Shown here piece after piece: positions 10,622 through 21,727 of a stretch of DNA of 23,490 bases (positions within the stretch are counted from its first letter, which is position 1; each line of letters opens with the position of its first letter). The notes beneath the pieces are model-generated. The model made no database searches. It saw nothing but the letters and a program-made list of their open reading frames with translations, and was not told where the DNA came from. Origin of the DNA: Plakobranchus ocellatus (taxonomy: Eukaryota; Mollusca; Gastropoda; Plakobranchidae); NCBI GenBank assembly GCA_019648995.1, contig BLXT01004186.1:1205359-1228848 (forward strand), written 5' to 3'. Made by a program: the position numbers and the translations under genes.

Positions 10622-10722
10622 TCATCAGGCTAGCATTACTGGCGACAGCCTCAATCAAACTCAAACATGTTACAGGCAGATCCCTGCAGAATTCAAGGCA
10701 AGTTCACTAGCCACCATGCCAC
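10622..10722 (-). mobile_element. decayed tRNA-derived SINE relic, inverted relative to the 6.5-kb copy
   Basis: Read on the - strand from 10722, the sequence follows the head of the 6484 element. Shared landmarks are GGCA.TGGTG, TAGTGAAC, then TCTGCAGGGA about 30 bases on, and a degenerate B-box region (TGTTTGAGTTTGA against GGTTCAAGTTC). Several indels and a lost B box mean it is an old, probably silent copy. Confidence is limited by length and divergence. Confidence 0.45.
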
Positions 10723-11153
10723 CAATTTCCCAGAAAAAAATTAAAAAAAAAAAAAGCAGAGGGAAATAAAAATACAGAAAACAAAGGAGAGTAAATAACT
10801 CATAGGTTAGTTACTAATAAGTGTTGTAATAACACCTTCCTCTGTTTTTGTGTGTGGAGGCAAAAAAGATAAAATCAAATTTCACTCAAAATTAAAGGGA
10901 AGAAAACTTGACAGAAAGTTTGCTCTAAGTGCATGATTGATACATGTTTATGATGACTTGTGGTTACCTTTGAAACAAGAGCTTTGAATAATGATGTGTA
11001 TTTCAATTTTATCAGCAAAAAAAAAAAAAAAGGTATAGCATTTCTATATTTATAACATGTCCAAAATAATTTTATTATGCCAGCTCTGAAAATGTAAATT
11101 TCAACAGCCTTAGCATCAACAAATGCTTTGAATAGTGGAAAAAAAAAAAGTAA

Positions 11154-11171
11154 ATATATATATATATATAT
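11154..11171. repeat. (TA)n dinucleotide microsatellite
   Basis: Uninterrupted alternating A/T run of about nine units. Confidence 0.9.
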
Positions 11172-14100
11172 TTTATACTTATATAATACATCTATAAAAG
11201 GATTTTCAATGCTATCATATAACAACATGTAACAATTCACAAACTTTAAGGAACACAATTTAAAATTATATCTTTGCAGAACAAATGTAATGTAAATAAA
11301 AAGTGGGACAAAGGAATTATATGCTTCACTCGCACTTTCTGATAGTGAACAGAGGCAGGGAAAAATGGGTTTGAGTTTGACAGGTAAAAAAAAAAACGTG
11401 TGAAAGGTTTATATATCAAGTAATATTGTAAAATAATCATTACTTATATTTATATTGCTTATGTTGAGGAATTGTCAAAGAGATCCACTCGGACCAGCCA
11501 ATGTAACAAGTTAGCAGCATCAATAGAAAAAGTATCGTTACACGAATAGTTCACAAGAACTGCAACAATTTTTACTGATGACGATTAACTTTTATCCTTT
11601 CATGCTGAAAACAAATGTACATCAAAATACCTTCATTCATTCCAAAGAAAAGCCTCCTCTTCAAGCTTCCACATAATATTAAAGAGATGGAACAAAAATA
11701 TTTCACAGACACTCATACAGAAATCAAGCAACATAATTTAAATATCATAAATAACCACTGTAGACTGACAGAGAGCGAAAAAACAAATGCGTAACATGGC
11801 TACACAAGAACTACTTGTAGCAAAGAGAAATACAAAGATACTTGATTTGATATATCTTCCTAGATCATATTTAGTAGTTATTTAGTGATATTGAACTTGA
11901 CACCTTACCCATGAAGTTAGAAGAGAATTTTACCCCTGAGTGGTAGTTCAAGAATTGTTTTAGCTGTGCCAATATACAAATATGTCTCCATAGAAACTTT
12001 TTTCCCCAATACATGTGTTAAGTTTGTGCCAACAGATTAGTCTCTGCTTATGTTTTTTTTTTTTATTGAGCATTTATAGGATATTACAGAAACTGTGCAG
12101 TTGAGTTGCATGACCAATCTCTGTATCATGCATGAAGCAACGGCATAACATGGCAAAATCATTATACAACAATTACATCCTTTCCAGGCCAGGGCTACTG
12201 AATCTGATATCTGTGATAAACATTTAGGAACAACAACAACAAAAAAAAAAGGAACATATAAATTTTATATTATTTCTGGTTTTTTTTGTTGACATTTTTG
12301 TTCTCAAGTAATTTGCTCTTCAATACTTGAGCTACCTCTATACAACAAAAAAAAAAACTGACTGAAAAAAAGTACTTATTTCAATATGCCAACTTGTAAC
12401 AAGTGTATTTTAAGAACACGGAATGGTTTGGGACCATTTCACATTATTTCCTGATCATAAAGTTGTGACCCTAGCTGGTACTTTGGTATAAGAACAAAAA
12501 TTTTTCACCATCATATTCCAATGAATAAAAAAAAATGCCCATACAATTTGATTTAACAATTTTGGGAAAAAAAAGAGTAAACCAAAACTCTTTATATGAA
12601 ACTGCCACTGGACTATCTTGGGGAAACTCTACCTCCCAAGGCTTTACCAAAACTTCATTCAGCGTGAGCTTAGTCTCCTTATAAAACAGTCTTTTTTCGC
12701 TGTTTCAAAAACTTGGAACAGACTTTGAACCTTTTTCTCCACATTTGTCTAAATGTGGCACAATTAGCACCAACACCATTTATAAAACCTCAATTTAATT
12801 TTGAACCAAGAAATTAATGCATGGGTTAACTAAAAATCATGTGTGATTTTGGACAGTCAATAATTAGTTTTAAAGAAAAAAAAAACGTAGACAGCAAACT
12901 GTTTCAGAAGTTATGAAGAAAATATGGCTACCAGAGCCATTTTTGGTGGTGACAGAAACAGCCAAGGGGCGACTGAAATAAACAAAGCTTTGACAGTAAA
13001 CACACCTAAAAACTTCATTGTCAATCCTTGTAAATACCAAAAATTTCTTTCTCTCTCTCTAGGTATAAATGAAACACCTGTAACCTATGAGAAAAATGTG
13101 AAATGATAAACACCACAAAAGGAAGACATTAATGAAAATGGATGAACGGATGATTTGCATTTATGTAACCACAAAATGAGACACGTTGCTTCTAAAAAAT
13201 TAACAGCCGCAGAAAAAAGTTGAGAGAATCACCGATTATCAACCCACCCCTCTCTCCTTGCGTACTATTAAAACTTTATGTAAATGTACAGCCCTAAGTA
13301 TCTCACTTTGAGGTGACAAAAATTAACAAGTGATATCTCACAATTTGTATATTTCAAAATTCACATAAATAGATTCATGCAATCCACATTCAGTTGCTGC
13401 ACACAAAACAAGTCTTCTACACCTAAAATCAACTTGGTGGCTGCTTGCCATTTGCATTACATAACAAAACACTTAACTTTTTTCTTTTATTGTTAAAAGG
13501 ATTTTTACAACAACATCATTTCTATGTTTGGATTAAAAACCTTGCCCACCCTTAAGACAAACTTACACATGCTCTCTCTTCCATAAAACCAACCATGCCC
13601 TTCACATGTATTGGTCTTAAAATCTTATGCAAAGAACCTTCTATTTATACTTGTGGATAAGATTATTATAACTTGAGAGACAAATTTGAAGAAAGCAAAA
13701 CCAAAATCTATCTCTTAAATCTATGAAGCTTTAATAGCTTGTTTTAGTCTTACCAAAAAACAGACCTTTTCTATGATGTAATGAAAAAAAAAATTCCTGA
13801 CCTTTTTCATTCCAATATTTTTTGGATGGGAGGAAGGAGGCTTCAAAGGAGAAAAAACAATTAGATATTTTGTACACATATGTGACTTTCATGATTTCTC
13901 CTGTAAGTTTAACCATTTACAATAACTTTTTTATAAACTGAGAACGACGTAATAAAAACTTTTAATGCTGGGATGATGAGCTGAGGGCTGAGACTCACTG
14001 TCAGTGGCAGGGTTTTACCTTATGCTGGATAATCCCACAGATTTCAGCTATAGTTTGTGAGCCTAACATGACAACAGGCACAGATATGTAACTGCAATAG

Positions 14101-15926
14101 AGGAAATGGCTGTCATTAGCGCTTCTGATAGTCTTGGCATTAACATTCACTCTTGTTGGTCAGCACTTTGACCAAACTCAGAACAAATGGTAACTATGCT
14201 TGCCTATCAAGCATGTCAAAGAGTGTCTTCTGGCAGAATCTTCTGTTTTAGGAAATGTTGATCACTGGCGGCAGCAGAAAGAGTATATCATGCTTGTCAT
14301 AAAAATTCAGTCTCTCAAGTCTTCTTAATTCTGAACAAGACCAGACAATGGTTTGTATACAAGGATATAAACAAGGAAAACAATGGAGACGTGAAGAGCT
14401 TCACTTATCCAGCTTAAAACTAGATAACATCAGCAGCAGAAGTGGTATATTTATAAGTGAAGAGAGAAGCAGATTTTAGATCAGCGACTCACATTAACTC
14501 TGCAGATCACTCCTAGAAGTCTTAGTCTACCCTTGGCCAGTCCTGAGACCATGTGCTACAAAGTGAGAAAGAAATTTGTCAAGAAAAAATCCCAGTTCTA
14601 GTATCTGTTACTTCCCTATTGAAAGATCAGTGAACGATCGTATTCTGGTTCTGGCCTTTTATGAACTTAGCAATGATGAAAATTGCAAGAACTATTAATA
14701 TCTTCAATTAGAACTGAAGAATTCACACCTAATCTAAAGGGAGGGGAAGGGTCTCACTTCCAACCTCCAGGCTTTTTCACCGATTCCTTATTTTTGGAAT
14801 TCCTTCATCCAAACATTTGGGACAACTGAAACATATGGAAATCAGATTTTCTGGAGAGCCTGTGTATTCCACATGCAACAGCACACAGATTTGTGATACA
14901 GAAATTTTGAATTTATAGTCACAATACTGTAACACTGAACCTCTAATTTCACAATATATTGTAAACCCCTCAGCAGGATAGCAGCAACAATTGACCTAGC
15001 AGTCTTGAGTTGAAGGCATACTATTATAAAGTAGGAATATTGTAAATGCAGACTTGTGAAAATGGCACCATAGACAAGAGGCGGACAGAGATAGAGCCAA
15101 AGGACATCCCACAATATGCCATAACCATATCAAAACAAGTGGTGTTAAAGTATCTCTTATGAAAGGAGTGGCTTTTTACCTCCATCTAGGAGAGCAGAAA
15201 AACGGATTAGTACTCTAATTATAAATGGGAAAAAAACCCAACTCAACCACGAATAATAGATAATAATGTTGTCTAATACTTTCTGTTATGCCATGCACAT
15301 AGTTAGCTGAGTCCACAGTTGTTTTAAAAATAAAATGAAAGAAAATTCTGCATATTTAAAATTAGGAAAAAAAAGTTTATACAGATGATTACAAAAAGCT
15401 TTAATGTTTCAAGAGTTATGATGGAGTATTGATAAAATCAATACCTTGGGATCAGAATAATTAAGAGCTCACTTTAAACTTTACAAAAATAAAAAGGGGC
15501 CCACTTCAAAGGGTTGACTGTTAAGTGAATCAAATACACTTGAACTATGCAAACTAAGTTTACAATTCCATAGATAAGAGATGTTTGAGGTTGCTGTACA
15601 CAACTGCATATATGGAAAGCATTAAACCTTTCCATAATAAGCATAGACAAGTAAAACAACAAATCATATCATATCTGCAGAATGATGGGGGATTGAAAAC
15701 CAGCACATATAAACCATCAAAGACTATTCGCATTCATTTATATGAGAACAAATGGTACCTCCTTTGGCACATAAGATGTGGTAGACCTATACATATATGA
15801 ATCTGTCCAATAATTAAAGTATTATGAGGCCCTCAGTCTGCTCTACTTGACTGAGAAAAGTTTGGTAAATTCAACCAGTCCATTACAAGAAGCAAAAGCA
15901 AACGGATCTAGAATGTTCAGTAATAT

Positions 15927-15951
15927 AAAAAAAAAAAAAATAAAAAAAAAT
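15927..15951. repeat. interrupted poly(A) tract
   Basis: A14, T, A9, T, then AAGGGGGGT. No element end was recognised next to it. Confidence 0.8.
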
Positions 15952-16506
15952 AAGGGGGGTCTTATTCTACTGGAAAGGTGTAAAAGACATTAAAGTTTTC
16001 GATAGCTCGATAAACTGTGACTTTCATTTTAAATTTACACAAGATTAACTTCAATAATAAAGTTGCAAAAGAGTCATGTGTCATAATAACTAAGCCAATT
16101 TTTCTCATAAGATAAGTTAACAAATGACTTTAACTTTTGCCTTTGCTTACAATCTGGATGTCCATGACAAGATATAGCATCTATAGCAGCCTGCCTCTAC
16201 AAGTCTCCCTCAGTGACTGATAACCCAACAAAGCCCGAACATTTCATATATTCAAACAATGTTTTGGCCTTCCTCTACAGCCTCTTCAAGGGTCTCTCTA
16301 CCACCCCATCTGTCTTCCTACAGTTCTTCGTGTGACTCCTAGAGTCTGGAATAACCTAATCTTGTAAAAGATTAAAAAAAAAATCTCCAATATGTAAACT
16401 AATGCTGCGTATTACAATCACAATAAAATCATCCAAGACTTTGTTTCCCTAAAACAGCCTTCCTGAGTGGTTGTCATAAATAGGAAAAAACCCCAATAAC
16501 TTGAGC

Positions 16507-16512
16507 TTTATT
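16507..16512 (-). terminator. candidate polyadenylation signal for the distal Rab35 isoform
   Basis: On the - strand this reads TTAATAAAGCTCAAG, with a G/T-rich stretch (GGGGTTTTTTCC) about 15 bases further on. It is 722 bases past the TAG at 17234 and appears to be the first canonical AATAAA on that strand after the distal exon. Confidence 0.45.
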
Positions 16513-17233
16513 AAGGTAAAACAAACATGAAACTGCGTCTAACATTCAGTCATAGATTAAAAGCCAAGTATGATCTATCAAAAACATTGCTTACAGTGTA
16601 ACACTAGTAACAGTAAATTTTACAGCATCTCTCAAAACAGCGTAAGCTTTCTATCCTCATAAAGCAATATAAATCTGTAAAACATTAAGTCACTGCCAAG
16701 TTACAATTCAAAAACATAAAAATTTCAATTTCATAGACAAGAAATTTTCTTGGAATATCTGATAGTTGCAAGAATCCTTGGTAATATCGGTCTTTAAAAG
16801 AATGGTATGGTATTCCTTGAAGGAGTTTATGATAGACTAAATTGTCATCAGATTAGCCTTGATGAGTTGAATGTTGGAAATTTAAATTTTGAAAAAAAAA
16901 AGGGGGGGGGAGGGGGGGTAGGAGGAAGGGGGAAGGGACAGGGAAAGAGCAGTTCAAGCACATTGTCAATCTCTTTATATGGATATCTGAAAAAAAAAAT
17001 TAAATGCACCCAAAAATCCAGTTCATTCTAAACAATTTTTTCACATGTGAAAAGCTGGCATGAAATAAGGATTCTTTTTTTCAACATGAATAAACAAGCA
17101 TTTCAAAATTTCCGACATCCAACTCCTTCAGACTAGTAACTAGACACAGAAATATACAAAGGAGTAATTGACCTAGCAGGTACAATCAGGCAGTCAAGCA
17201 ATCAAGTGTATATAAATAAGCGAGAGGTGTCGG
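16513..17233 (-). other. probable 3' UTR of the distal Rab35 isoform
   Basis: Noncoding sequence between the distal stop codon and the candidate polyadenylation signal. It includes the extreme G-run/C-run tract at 16902-16938, which would be C-rich in the transcript. A 74-codon + strand frame over that tract is a composition artefact. Confidence 0.45.
16902..16938 (+). repeat. G-rich tract with G-quadruplex-forming pattern
   Basis: Runs of 9 G and 7 G, then GG, GG, a run of 5 G and GGG, separated by one or two A/T bases, directly after a 10-base A-run. On the - strand (Rab35 transcript sense) this is a long pyrimidine tract of C-runs followed by U10. Confidence 0.8.
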
Positions 17234-17365
17234 CTAGCAACATTTGCTCGACTTGCCACCTGATTTCTTGTTTCCCACGCGTATGGTTGAAGCTGGCGCG
17301 TTGCGGGCCTCGTCTTGCACCTTCTTCTTAGACTCCAGGACAAGCCGAGTTATCGCTGTGAACAT
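17234..17365 (-). CDS. Rab35-like GTPase, distal alternative last exon (tail ending SSKCC)
   Basis: A phase-0 terminal exon encoding 43 residues from MFTAITRLVL to KSSKCC and TAG. The opening matches the residues that follow NVEE in Rab35 (MFxxIT..VL, part of the last alpha helix). The Cys-Cys end is the double geranylgeranylation signal of Rab proteins. The acceptor is strong: on the - strand CTTTTTTTCCCAG precedes the exon. The hypervariable tail is moderately basic (STIRVGNKKSGG) and has two serines directly before KCC. It shares 21 of 43 residues with the exon at 21596-21727. It is joined to the exon at 22599-22723 over an intron of about 5.2 kb, skipping the other copy. Which isoform dominates cannot be told from sequence; the exon itself is secure. 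Confidence 0.9.
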   Translation of the reverse strand: MFTAITRLVLESKKKVQDEARNAPASTIRVGNKKSGGKSSKCC

Positions 17366-17401
17366 CTGGGAAAAAAAGGTAAACATAGAAAGAGTGACAA
17401 C

Positions 17402-17627
17402 GAGTTAATGTTCATTCAAATCAAGTTTGCTCTTTGGTTATACATGTAATTAAAGTTTGAAATTTTTATTTGATTTCAGTGATGTAGACCTACAAATCTC
17501 AACTCATTTTGGATGAGTTAATGTTCATTCAAATTAAGTTTGCTCTTTGGTTATATTTGTAATTAAAGTTTGAAATTTTTATTTGATTTCAGTGATGTAG
17601 ACCTACAAATCTCAACTCATTTTGCGG
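17402..17627. repeat. tandem duplication, 113-bp period, two copies
   Basis: 17402-17511 and 17515-17624 match with about three substitutions over 110 bases (landmarks GTTCATTCAAAT, GATGTAGACCTACAAATCTC). It begins 37 bases upstream, in transcript sense, of the distal Rab35 exon acceptor. The high identity indicates a recent duplication. Confidence 0.92.
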
Positions 17628-18955
17628 GACTGCTACACATACTTTTTTTAAAGAATGATGAAGAAGTCCTATATATGGGACAAGCACTGGTGGCAGAACA
17701 TATGTGAATACATGTATTGTAAAAAACCTAATTACTTGTCCTTAGCACACAAGGAGAATTTTTAGCTTTCAGCCCAAGGACCTTTGGACTGATGGGATGG
17801 AAACTTGAACCTTATAGCTCTTTAGATTTCAACAGTAAAATTGCAATGGTATTATACTTATTTAGCCTCTGGGATGAACCCGAGCACTTACACCTCTTTA
17901 CTGCCTGAAAATTGAGATTTCCTACGACTGATTGCTTTAAAAGGGTGTTGACTAAGAATAAAGTTCGGCAAAAAAAACCAAGTGTCTGCCTTTAATTTTG
18001 AATAGAGCAATATTTGCGATGCAAACAATATTTATGACTCAAACAATTAAAAGTAGAGTCTCAAAACTTGCATATCTGTCAACAGAGTAGGAATAGAAAT
18101 GAGAGTATTTCACTGTATAAAAGTGCACATTGTGTGGTTTAACATCATGCTCATGAATCAATGAATGAGACTTGAGACTCATTCACCCAATTTGCCTCAT
18201 GTTACTATTGCCCTCTTGTTGCCTTCTGATCTGTGATAAAAGCCCTTAAATGAAAACAACGGGAGCAACAGTCTCTCAGATTTCATGCATAGATTAATCT
18301 CAGAGAATAGAGTATGTCTACATCTTTGCCTGAATGTAAATGAAATAAAATTGCATGGCTACCTCAGCAACTTGAAAACAATTTCACTCGATATGCTTTT
18401 ATAAAATTTATATTCATAGTTTCATACCTTTGTGAGTCAATTCTCTTTAAATATTTATTTTCAGTTCTCTCATAGAAAGCTTCAGTCCTTGACAGATAAT
18501 AATTTGCGTTTATGTCTGCACACCGAGTGTGATGCAGACAACATTACTCTCTTCAATTAAGAATCACAATTAGTTGTTGATGCAAATAGAAGATATATAT
18601 TACAGCTAATACTTGATTTCTAAAAAATATCAAAGAAAAAGAAAATTCATGTAACCAAACAAAAAAAAATTGGAGCATCATGGCTTTATAATGGAAAAAA
18701 TTTAAGGAAAACTAATGTTAATACATATATAAGATAGTAAGAAAATGAAATTACTACACATTTCAACATTATGTTAGCCTTTTTTGCAGTTAACTTGGAA
18801 AAAAGAACACAACTTCTTGAGAAATTGAATAAAATATATGTTTGCAACAAGCTACAAATTGTGTTGATTTTATCTTTTAAAATTGTTTGTTAAATGGATT
18901 CATCCAAAATCTTTCGAACGCAATTTGTGCACTCATTTAAAAAAGAATGTGGATT

Positions 18956-19032
18956 GAAACCCTATGATGACAAGCTAAGGCCTCAAATTTTTCAAGATAT
19001 TTTGCAGTCTTAGCTTGTCATCATAGGGTTTC
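18956..19032. repeat. perfect 24-bp inverted repeat with 29-base loop
   Basis: Left arm 18956-18979 (GAAACCCTATGATGAC...) and right arm 19009-19032 are exact reverse complements over all 24 bases. Pairing stops abruptly at both flanks. There is no clear target-site duplication. It could be a small foldback element or a hairpin RNA source. Confidence 0.9.
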
Positions 19033-19391
19033 TATTACAGTTTGGGATTAGCATTTTTACTCTCTACTCTCTCTCTTGTTCTCTGCTTTCTTAGCCTATT
19101 TTGGGTGTTATGTTATGATAATTTCATAAAAAATAAGCACAAAAAAGGATAAAAAAAAACACCACACAGGGTAAACTGTTTTCTGCTCTTCTGGCACATA
19201 TTGGACAGAATTTAAAATGTCTTGAGGATAAAAGATTTTTCAGCAACATGTCTAAAAAAAAAGAAGTTATTTCCACCCTGTTTTAATGCGAACAAGTAAG
19301 ATGACAAAGCTGTGCACAGCAATTTCAAATTACATATGCAATAGTGATTACACCAAAATTAGAGGGGCAAGAGCTGAACTTATATCTCCAA

Positions 19392-19458
19392 GGCAGGCGT
19401 ATCAACCCTCTGAACTGACTCTTTGCGATTTCGGACTTCAGGGGCTTGATATCCTGCC
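19392..19458. repeat. GC-rich imperfect hairpin, miRNA-precursor-like shape
   Basis: Arms 19392-19414 and 19436-19458 pair as 6 bp, a one-base bulge, 7 bp including a G-U, one mismatch, then 8 bp including a G-U, around a 21-base loop. Pairing ends at both outer borders. Local GC is well above the surroundings. A miRNA precursor would normally have further lower-stem pairing, which is not seen, so a foldback repeat remains possible. Confidence 0.5.
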
Positions 19459-21013
19459 GTCAATATGTTACATTTCAGCAAGAAAAAGAAGTCAAAAGAG
19501 CAATACAGGCTTATATATTTATATCTATGTATGTTAATATATGTATTTGAAAAAAAGAAAAGGACAGCCTCATCAAGAAAAGCTAAAACAAAGAGTAATG
19601 AGTAATACAATTATCAGTTTGAAGGAATGGAATGAGACAACTGTCACAAAAGAAGCATATGAGTGTGCACCAAGATAATAAGCATACTTGTTAGCTGATA
19701 ATGAGGAGAGTTAAAAAAACATTATAATAAAATAGAAAATGGCACACAACAAAAAGCCCTCAGATTTTAAGAACAATATGAGCCACAATTATCTCTGTTC
19801 TTCGTTTTCCCTTTTAGCTCTGCTTCATTCCTTTTCTTTCACAAAAAAAAAACTGACCAATCAATTAAATCTCCACAATTATCATTCTGATGGATATGGT
19901 TCATAGGTTCCAATTTTCAAACATGACTAATTTAGTTGTTTTCAGTGGAGGCCATCAACTGTGAATTTGATAAATCGATTGAATCTTTTCTACATTTCAA
20001 GTTATTTAAAAGTTCTCATTCACAAATATTGCAAATTCAATGGCGCCCACTTAATCCTTATCCTGATCTATCAATCCTTCTTACTATCAGTTATCAGTTT
20101 TACCACTGTCACTGTTATTTGTACACTATTACCATACTACTTGTATTACTCTATTCCTGCTCCTCCAACATTCACTTCTATCTGCTCTGTTCAAAGAGTG
20201 ATTTATTGATTATCCAAACAGAACGTGAATCTCAAAGAAATGCGAATTAAATCGACTGCCCACAGTGGTCAACCAATACTTCTCATTTGAATGCTTACAT
20301 CTTAAGAAAATGTGAAATTTAGATAAAAAATTTTTTGTACAAACATCTTATAAATTCATTTTCAATGCTCTTGATTATAGGTTCTATATATGATAATGAT
20401 CAACGTATGGTATGCAAATTTTTCTTTTGTGGCAAAATATCAATTCAACTACTGTGCAAAGCAGACTCTAGCTAAGCTGCTAATCAATGTTTTCTGGAAT
20501 AGCATGATTGTTGAAGGGTGTAAGTGTTATCATCATGATAGCAATAAAGTTGATCATGTTGATAAAATATTGCAAGGCAGCAAAGAGAAATCACACAGCA
20601 CAAAATACATTATGCAATAGTTTGTTACTTCAGACATGCTATGAATACCATGATTCAAGCTCATCAAAGGAATTGTTTGTTCTTTTTATTGCAGTTAAAA
20701 AATAATAATGGCTTGTGATTTACGGATTCCAAAAGATTAAAAAGCTTAACTAAAATTTTAAGGCAACCTGGTAAATCACATTAAACTAGAAAACCTGGAT
20801 AAAGTGAACTATGAACATGATGCATGGCTCAAAATTTAATCTTTTACCGAGGGAAGAAAACTTTTATTATTTAAGTTGAAGATAGTATTTACACAAGCCT
20901 TCTGCATCAAAAAAATTTTTTCAAAGTTTTAGTGCAAAAATATCTACAGGTTCTTGTGACTGATCTACTCTGGTTGCCTCACAAATGACATCTATGAGAA
21001 TAAAACAGTTATT

Positions 21014-21019
21014 TTTATT
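21014..21019 (-). terminator. candidate polyadenylation signal for the proximal Rab35 isoform
   Basis: On the - strand AAAATAAAAATAAC supplies AATAAA 577 bases past the proximal TAG. Further AATAAA sites follow on the same strand near 20866, 20684 and 20203, so the true end is uncertain. Confidence 0.3.
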
Positions 21020-21304
21020 TTACTGCTGTAAGGAATGCAGCCCACAAATCTGTAGTAGACTATCAATTGGGTGACTTATAGAGTCAGTTTCAACAACATT
21101 CAAAGAGCTTTGCCTGAATTGCCAAGAATGTCCTAGCAGATTCGTGGCTTTAACATTTCAATTTTACTTACAGTCACAATTGTAAGGTGAATAGTGTTAT
21201 TTTTAATACATTTATAATTCTGAATCTTGAATGGGAAACCAGAACAAAGTGTTGGCGCTTTTTTTTAAATCACTGCAATGGAACGTATGTTTGATCAAGT
21301 GGTC

Positions 21305-21352
21305 AAAAAAAAATTTAAAAAAAAAAAAAGAAAAGAAAGAAAAAAAAAAAAA
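21305..21352. repeat. A-rich tract (A-runs with G and T interruptions)
   Basis: Runs of 9, 13 and 13 A separated by TTT and by GAAAAGAAAG. In transcript sense it is a U-rich tract in the presumed 3' UTR of the proximal isoform. Confidence 0.8.
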
Positions 21353-21595
21353 TGAATACAGTTCATGACAAAGTCACATCATAAAACCTATAAATTGTTA
21401 TTTGCAAAATGCTAATTTTGGGTTAGTAAACATTCTTGAAGCTATACAGTGTTTCAAAGGGGAAAAAAAAAGGTTAGCATAAATTGAGAGCAAGCATAGA
21501 GAATTAGTACACAGCCAAACGATAGCCTTGAAAATGCTCATTACTTCTTAAAGGTTCTATGAGATGGACTGCTAATGAAAACCCAAAGGGTTGCA

Positions 21596-21727
21596 CTAGC
21601 AGCACTTCTTTTTCTTGCCACGGCCTCCGCCTTTGCCAAGCTGTATCGTACTTTCGCTGGCTTTCTGTGCATCACGCTGCTGCTGCTTTTTCGTGTCCAG
21701 TACCTGCTTTGTGATGGCCCTAAACAT
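21596..21727 (-). CDS. Rab35-like GTPase, proximal alternative last exon (tail ending KKKKCC)
   Basis: A phase-0 terminal exon of 43 residues, from MFRAITKQVL to GRGKKKKCC and TAG. It has the same length and phase as the exon at 17234-17365 and 21 identical residues. It follows the GTPase-core exon over an 871-bp intron. Its acceptor is weak: TATGTGTGCACTGGCAG has no long pyrimidine tract, although a branch-point-like TTCTAAC sits about 27 bases upstream. The tail has a compact polybasic cluster directly before the Cys-Cys prenylation signal. In vertebrate Rab35 a polybasic tail helps recruit the protein to phosphoinositide-rich plasma membrane (family knowledge). Both copies keep an intact frame, acceptor AG and CC end, so neither looks like a pseudo-exon. 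Confidence 0.92.
   Translation of the reverse strand: MFRAITKQVLDTKKQQQRDAQKASESTIQLGKGGGRGKKKKCC

Larger units (their letters stand above)
10723..16506. other. long ORF-poor interval downstream of the Rab35 gene
   Basis: No coding exon, tRNA or transposon could be supported over 5.8 kb. It has many 9-14 base A-tracts and a (TA)n run at 11154-11171. A GC-richer, non-coding stretch lies at about 13.97-14.55 kb and includes a short hairpin, TTGGTCA-6-TGACCAA, at 14156-14175. Part of the interval could be a long 3' UTR of the - strand Rab35 gene if the polyadenylation signal at 16507 is skipped; further minus-strand AATAAA sites occur near 13.49, 12.06 and 10.02 kb. Confidence 0.5.
17366..21595 (-). 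other. inter-exon region: proximal isoform 3' UTR and distal-isoform intron
   Basis: For the distal isoform this is intron; for the proximal isoform its right part is 3' UTR. It contains a 113-bp tandem duplication (17402-17627), two hairpin-forming inverted repeats (18956-19032, 19392-19458) and an A-rich tract at 21305-21352. Open frames here (for example 104 codons at 19936-20250) have low-complexity or unrecognised translations and no splice support. Confidence 0.6.

Noticed and set aside
10875-11258. 127-codon - strand open frame
   Set aside because: Its translation is dominated by Phe/Lys/Tyr/Ile from A/T homopolymers and a (TA)n run. It is a composition artefact.
12924-13106. 60-codon + strand open frame (MATRAIFGGDRN...)
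   Set aside because: Short, no family resemblance, and it lies in the ORF-poor interval. The ATGGCT...AGCCAT start is a small hairpin by chance.
14156-14175. 7-bp hairpin TTGGTCA-6-TGACCAA
   Set aside because: Too short to stand out in 23 kb on its own; noted only as part of the GC-richer stretch.
20331-20350. Third alternative Rab35 last exon starting ATG TTT on the - strand
   Set aside because: The frame does not continue with the AIT..VL pattern, reaches a stop early and has no Cys-Cys end. A search of the inter-exon region for other 'MF.AIT' starts found none.
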